From Brachynemurus nebulosus (lineage: Eukaryota; Arthropoda; Insecta; Neuroptera; Myrmeleontidae): 64,000 nucleotides of DNA. The notes below the pieces were generated by a model. The model saw only the letters and a program-made list of their open reading frames with translations. It was not told the origin of the DNA and searched no databases. A program made the translations under genes and the position numbers. The number at the start of each line of letters is the position of its first letter. The stretch's first letter is position 1. The stretch spans positions 26,746,598-26,810,597 of the forward strand of contig JAPWDM010000008.1 of the NCBI GenBank assembly GCA_035578155.1, read 5' to 3'. Below are positions 59,901-64,000 of this stretch, in pieces.

Positions 59901-60597
59901 ATTCCGCTTCTGCGCCGATTCTAAAATTTTCATAATTTCCTTTACTGTGTAAATTCTCGACAGTAAATTCGTGACCTGGGTATCGCTTTTTAAGAAAATC
60001 TTGAACTTTTTCTGTAGTTGTTTTTTCTTTCTTGCAACGTCCTAAAAAGATCCATATTCTCGATTCTTCACATTGAAGTTCATCTGTTTGGAGACCATTT
60101 CCTCTTATTATTTGTCTACGTTTCTTTTTATAAGTAACGGTGGTAAATCCATCCTCTTCATTTACACCGTTTTCTTCAAGGTTAACATTAGTGGTATCAC
60201 TGTTATTAATTTGCTTTTCTACATTTAAGTTAGCTGCTGCAACAGTTGCAAATGACCTAACGTTTGTGTTCTGTTCTTTGCCTATATTTCGTTCAGCAAT
60301 CTTTACTTTTTTTGGTGGCGCACTTTTAGATTCCACCGCTTGAGGGCTTCGATGATATTCTTCAATTTGCTGACGCAAATTTAGGTTATCCATTTTTAGA
60401 TTTTCTATTTCTGTTAATAACTTTTCTGTATGCTTTTCAATAACTTTTTCCACTAAATCACTAAAATACTTTTGCAATTCTTCACTTTGAATGGCATATT
60501 TAAATAAATTTGACCATTCGTTCCCGTCTAAAATCAATTTTTGACCGCTCCGTGTATCAGGCATGTTGCTACACGTAGCCACATACAATATGTCCAC
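56914..60597 (-). mobile_element. CR1/Jockey-group LINE with intact ORF and (ATT)n tail
   Basis: On the minus strand the ORF is followed by a 3' UTR of only about 41 nt and an (ATT)n tail (56941-56914), the simple-repeat tail typical of CR1/L2-group LINEs. The element is thus intact at its 3' end. The 5' boundary beyond 60597 could not be fixed, and target duplications were not found. An uninterrupted 1,204-codon frame implies recent insertion. Confidence 0.85.
56983..60597 (-). CDS. LINE polyprotein: ORF1-like region, APE endonuclease and reverse transcriptase in one frame
   Basis: 1,204 aa. Residues 1-85 include a coiled-coil-like stretch (about 35-82). Residues 180-255 look like an ORF1p RNA-binding segment ending in NWPRGAIIKL. 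The APE endonuclease runs from about 275 to 490 with QN (278-279), SEHW (Glu306), GDLN (417-420) and SDH (482-484). The RT runs from about 715 to 1020 with GPDEVPAKIL (721-730), FDLSAAFDTV (848-857), GVPQGS (905-910) and YADD (936-939). A conserved C-terminal region with YNTR (1139-1142) and KLPTEIR follows, with no RNase H. All catalytic residues seen are intact. The clade looks like CR1/Daphne within the Jockey group. It is unusual that ORF1-like and ORF2 parts share one frame without a stop or shift. The start could also be the second Met (residue 12). Confidence 0.9.
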   Translation of the reverse strand: MDILYVATCSNMPDTRSGQKLILDGNEWSNLFKYAIQSEELQKYFSDLVEKVIEKHTEKLLTEIENLKMDNLNLRQQIEEYHRSPQAVESKSAPPKKVKIAERNIGKEQNTNVRSFATVAAANLNVEKQINNSDTTNVNLEENGVNEEDGFTTVTYKKKRRQIIRGNGLQTDELQCEESRIWIFLGRCKKEKTTTEKVQDFLKKRYPGHEFTVENLHSKGNYENFRIGAEAELKEQMYSENNWPRGAIIKLIFFVGNQPTSIANKHNVKNYLYKIMHQNIQCLSNKVEHLELILNRENISFLLLSEHWCLEENLENINIDNYKLCAYYSRNNFKHGGVGIWAKNSVIKFVSDKLNLDGFTMDKVFECSGIKIDLTGKIYYMCVIYRSPNSDIELFFEKLDNLLRYLKTEKRNVIIMGDLNIDFMKNNLLKRKLIDILDSYNCRNIINTVTRICATSSSAIDYLITNKDLEFINVDVIDTHISDHTAQVLTVQSCGKMGRNERKKVCNRLYNQCNLEYFGYMLNNESWVDNDNFTTFAESFNYCFDACFPKETRNIYPRNKTWITKEIIEEGALLRDLYKVRHQNSQLEEKYKILKKKHQSNIEQAKKRAIFSNYIDIQTCSVKDVWDGINKVLNKNSQKHEKINLEYQNRLIETPKAITEIFADYFLTAVCNKLREHFGNNLSPCCTTTRKVCLKTIFLEPTHPNEVCNIIMSLPNKNSTGPDEVPAKILKNNAHFLASKLAPIINDIIETGRFPEELKLTKIKPIFKKGEHKNVANYRPISMLSIWSKVIEKTVCRRIMDFLEHNKLLSPVQHGFRTLNSTTSAIFEFYEYLAKALDDGQHVIGLFFDLSAAFDTVNHHFLLQKLEKIGIRGNCSKLIESYLENRKFFVEIENEHSEIKELKVGVPQGSTIGPLLFICYVNDLSEYVDIGKIIMYADDVTVLVKAKDTEEVKNLANEVLTKFKLWCYKNHLIVNINKTALIDFKLKNIQNIHMEITNEEITLTSVTSVRFLGTIIDNNLKFSEQVDAVCKKLNKCSYQITMLTKYLDQDQLLMFYYAHVFSALKYGIAMWGGCAEAKRILIIQKKILRKIFKIGARVSCKDFFRKWGILTIPGVYIYELLTYMHKKQYFIIANTSSHYNTRFKSSYDFSHRTAFYEKTPLYVGYKAFDKLPTEIRREEKFVQFKNKLKNYLINLAPYEISECL

Positions 60598-61513
60598 ATT
60601 AACATTCCACTTTTAAAATATTGTCCACACTCGCGAAGGTCTCGTAGTATTTTTTACTCTTTCATAAATATTCAACAAAAAAATCATCACAAAATGTTTA
60701 TAAAGCAATGAAATAATATTAATCATATTATGTAATATATTAGTTTCACAAACGCTCACCAGGGAAATTTATTCATCGCCAATATTATCAAATACAATTT
60801 TTATAATAAATAGTACTGCTCATAAAATTTATTATTATTGAAAAAGAAGATAACCCTTAGTACATTTACATATAGGTACTTCATTCAGTAAATATCACTC
60901 TTCATTTCTGGTAAACGTAAACAGACCAAGATAACTATACGAACTTTTGAAATTGAAAATATGGTTTACTTTAGGAATAAAATTTATTCATTAAGAAACA
61001 TTTTTCATTCATTTTCATATCCTGTTACAACAAATTCATAAAACCAACTGATTGTATGGAACACTGTTAGCGCAAGTACAACTTGCACTTGACGACTTAT
61101 TTATTTTAAAGTTAAAAATTTTAATGTTTAATTTTTAATTCAAAAAGCACTCGGTATCTATTGGAAAAGTTTATAAAATTGATGCCATAATCAATACTGA
61201 TTGATTTTTGAAACCTTAATAATTGTTTTCCCATGTCATTTCATTGGCTGTCATTTTTGTTTCACAAAAACAACAAAGGCAGGCTTTTACGACATTTTTT
61301 TTTTTTTTATAAAACACTAAAAATGTCAATTATTTGTTTTCTTCAATTTTCTTATTAAAATTTTATATTTAATTCATCTTGTCACAAGTTTTCATTTCTT
61401 GTTTATTTTTCATAAATATATTGAAAATTAGTCAATTTTCAGAAAAAGTAACGACAAAAGTAACTTAAATAAAAAAAGTTTATTTTGTTTTTATTTATTA
61501 AAATATAGTTATT
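60598..61513. other. possible LINE 5' UTR, otherwise nothing recognised
   Basis: The first part may be 5' UTR of the LINE on the minus strand, but no boundary is visible. The rest is AT-rich. Confidence 0.35.
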
Positions 61514-62174
61514 TTCGATACATATGCGTAAAGAGAGGTATTTTAGTAGGCTTAAATTGGGGCACGAGTCTAAGGGACTGACCACTGACGTACAACGAGA
61601 TCGAGTGTGCTATACACCCCCACTCGCCTGACGGCTCGTGGTCAGGCGTGTGGGGGTCGTACGAGATTTCGTTGTGTATATGTCAGTCCCTTTAGCGAGT
61701 GCCCCAGTTTAAGCTTATTAGATACTATCCCATAACCCTAAGAAAAAAGTAAACCTAATAAAATTTTGCAAGTTGGATTTACACTATAGCAAAAAATGAA
61801 GTAAATTATTTTCAGTACGAAACTACCTTCTTGCAGTAACATTCATAAAAATATTACTTTCCAATTTAAAATAGAATATGGCAATACAAAATACGATTTA
61901 GAAATGTTAAATTATAATCTAAATCAATAGTTTTAAAAATTATATATATTTATTTAACTTTTTGAATTATGAAGTTTTTTTTAGCTATGTAAATCCAACT
62001 TGGTTTGTCACATTTTTGTGTGAGAGAGATAAGTAAATTAAACTGTCACTGTACAAGCTGCTTTTTTATCCTTGTCATCTTTTTTAACCAATCATATTTT
62101 TTTCAAAATTTTATTACCTTTACTTTTTTCTCAGAGTTGTAATAATATACCTCTCTTTACGTATACGTATCGAA
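61514..62174. mobile_element. nested inverted-repeat element, 661 bp
   Basis: TTCGATACATATGCGTAAAG at 61514 is mirrored at 62174 (TTCGATACGTATACGTAAAG); the 28-bp TIRs have two mismatches. A second inverted pair, CAAGTTGGATTTACA, lies at 61769-61783 and 61988-62002. No frame. Confidence 0.7.
61544..61721. repeat. palindrome, about 178 bp, GC-rich centre
   Basis: AGGCTTAAATTGGGGCACGA on the left and AAGCTTAAACTGGGGCACTC (reverse of right) continue to AGGGACTGAC and a CCCCCAC centre. Probably a separate MITE within the 661-bp element. Confidence 0.75.
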
Positions 62175-62784
62175 CATAATTTTTCGACGGTTTCGACGGC
62201 TTCTAAAGTTTAATAGAGAGAATAAAATTAATTATTTTTAAGCAATTTTAGAAAATAGTAGGGTTAATTTTATTTTATAATGTTATATGAAAAAAATTTT
62301 TTTTATTAATTTGTAGATCATTTTTATTTTTTATTTTTTTTTTTTATTAATTTGTTGATCGTTTTCATATTTAATTTGAATATGATTATCATTGACAAAT
62401 GAATATCATTATTTGCTGGCATAGTTTTAGCTACTTTCACGCACAGTTGTACTTTCGCGCACAGTTACTGCCGTTTGTTTTACAATGATATGAAAACTGC
62501 TCTTTACGCCCACTACACAACACTCGAATATTGATCTTTAGAAGCGGGTGTTATAAAAAAAAACTATTTATAAGATTAATTCAAAAGTGACGAGATCACA
62601 TAGTAAAGAATTTTAAAGGTGTGAAAACTGTAAGCATGTAATAGATGGACGGACGCATTTGACGAAACTATGGAACTGTGAAAACGGAACTCTGAACGGG
62701 GCCCAATTGTCACAAATAAAATGATGACAGTAGAAATATGTAATGAGTTCTGACTTAAAATTAAGAAGGTATTTTAGTCTAGAC
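62175..62784. other. no recognisable feature
   Basis: AT-rich. CGCACAGTT occurs twice near 62440-62465. Confidence 0.35.
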
Positions 62785-62850
62785 CAGGGGTGGGCAAACG
62801 ATCGATCGCGAACTGTTCAACAGTCAATCGCAGACATTTTAAGTAATTTA
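62785..62850 (+). mobile_element. hAT-like 5' terminus
   Basis: CAGGGGTGGGCAAACGATCG is a classical hAT-type start. No matching inverted end was found up to 64000, so the element is truncated or its other end lies outside. Confidence 0.45.
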
Positions 62851-63439
62851 CTAGGTTAATTTAAAATCTTTTAATTTAAAATGTGTACTAAAAATTTAGC
62901 AAACGATGAAACATAAATTTCCGATGAGTGGCCTTCGAGTAGCCCAAAAATAGCAAAATTATTTATGTAATAACCCAAAAATAGACAAATATGATGTCGC
63001 TCCAGAAATTTATTAATCATTGCACATTACATTCCGTAATAAAATTATGATTACTATTGTGTCCGACCCAAAATAGCTTTTTAAACGAAACCGAAACCGA
63101 ATTCCGGTCGCGGGTGGCTGTCTCAGTTTCAGCCGAAACCGGAAGTTTCTTTTAAGGTAATTTCTTACTACTTTATTTTAATTTCAATGTGTTTAAAAAG
63201 CCCATATTTGAGTAATAATTAGTTATTTAATAAAAATAAAAAAAATTAATACATAAAAAAATTTTTTACTTCCTTTTTTTTTTTTTATTTAAGTGACTCG
63301 GATTAGAGTCGGATTAACCCTCTCTTATATGGTGGCGCCCATATGATAATTTGTAGGGGGGACGGGCTGGAACTTGAATAAGGAATATTGGATGACGAAA
63401 ACTGATTTGTAAGTAGCCATAAAAATTTCCAAATTTCGG
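62851..63439. other. no recognisable feature
   Basis: AT-rich with a CGAAACCG repeat patch near 63090-63145. Possibly the interior of the hAT-like element. Confidence 0.3.
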
Positions 63440-63740
63440 TATTTTCCCCAAAAATAACATAGGCGAGCAAAAAAAACTTCATTTTCCTTTCTTTGGGTCC
63501 GTTTTTCCGAAATGTTTCCCCAAAAATAACACTGACGACCAAATAAAAAAAACGTCGTTTTTTTTTCTCCGGGTTCCTTTTTTCGAAATTTTACAGCAAA
63601 CATAACCGTTTGCGGAGGGGGGGGAGGGGCGAATTACGAATAGTGCGTATTTTCCATAAAAATAGCATTCACGAGCAACAAAAACGTCGTTTTGTTTCTT
63701 CCAGCTCCTTTTTTGAAATTTTTCTCCAACCATGATCAGC
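63440..63740. repeat. degenerate tandem repeat, three units
   Basis: CCCCAAAAATAACATAGGCG, CCCCAAAAATAACACTGACG and a later CATAAAAATAGCATTCACGA each lead to CAAA, a CTT/GTCGTTTT block, and TTTTTCGAAA. Minus-strand frames here are artefacts of the repeat. Confidence 0.65.
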
Positions 63741-64000
63741 CAGAGGGCCGCGGCCCCCCTGGTCTCGAGTATGGGCGCCCTTGCACTCTTAAGCCCTAGA
63801 CATTTTCTTCTTATCGGGCCCTCTTTCATTCTCCCCCGAGCCGGATTTTCCTACGGATTTACCTATGGGGCGTTTCGCAGGTGAAAGATTTTCACTACTA
63901 CACAGTCAAAAAATTTGTGTTAAAATTAACACATTTCACATGTTCAGAACGGTCCACTCAATTTTTTGTGTTATTTTAACACAAAGCATATGTGTCAAAT
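63741..64000. other. window end, possible start of another repeat
   Basis: From about 63901 the words TTGTGTTAAAATTAACACA and TGTGTTATTTTAACACA form small palindromes that may belong to an element running out of the window. Confidence 0.3.

Noticed and set aside
63303..63829. Three overlapping minus-strand frames with FGENTEIW-like repeats
   Set aside because: Produced by the degenerate tandem repeat at 63440-63740; repeats appear in all frames.

Overview
The window looks like an AT-rich animal nuclear genome, most likely an insect; the order cannot be fixed from sequence alone. The evidence is spliced genes with GT-AG introns, an insect-type Ty3/gypsy errantivirus with an F-type envelope frame, a CR1/Jockey-like LINE, and many non-autonomous DNA transposons of the piggyBac, hAT, TA-targeting, Harbinger and Helitron types. 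Nothing suggests bacterial or organellar DNA. Host genes take up only a few percent of the window; nearly all the rest is repeat-derived.

Layout. 1-5.7 kb: 5'-truncated, decayed errantivirus (gag tail, -1 slippery site, protease-RT-RNase H, integrase, F-type env), with a 464-bp insertion in env and then a 582-bp tandem duplication. 5.9-7.3 kb: a small inverted-repeat element, a TA microsatellite and a 163-bp tandem repeat. 7.96-8.47 kb: the last two exons of an unrecognised gene with an acidic C-terminus. 9.4 kb: piggyBac MITE. 10.4-11.9 kb: complete two-exon DUSP23-like phosphatase gene. 12.2 kb: Harbinger transposase relic. 12.85-16.04 kb: large foldback element whose right arm is split by a 1-kb insertion carrying a tRNA-Glu-like SINE head. 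16.9-19.55 kb: TIR-bounded element holding a ~103-bp tandem array in which five units carry a canonical three-site heat-shock element. 20.6-28.8 kb: several MITEs and foldbacks. 29-31.9 kb: cluster of an ATACCCC-ended repeat family with TA cores. 32.3-44.2 kb: Helitron-like element and a large, very similar tandem duplication (6.3 and 5.0 kb). Copy 1 alone has a 1,550-bp DNA transposon and copy 2 alone a 255-bp MITE, so each copy shows the empty site of the other's insertion. 46-52 kb: hAT MITE, foldback with 10-bp direct repeats, more ATACCCC repeats. 54-56 kb: MITE sitting between TA tracts, palindromic repeats. 56.6-60.6 kb: THAP-domain fragment abutting a full-length LINE ORF (1,204 aa, minus strand) with an (ATT)n tail. 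61-64 kb: nested inverted repeats and hAT-like ends.

Overall the picture is of active and decayed transposons nesting in each other. TA microsatellites serve repeatedly as landing sites for, or internal parts of, these elements. The only confident host genes are the DUSP23-like phosphatase and the unnamed acidic-tail gene, both on the + strand. All calls are from reading the sequence; no database search was run.
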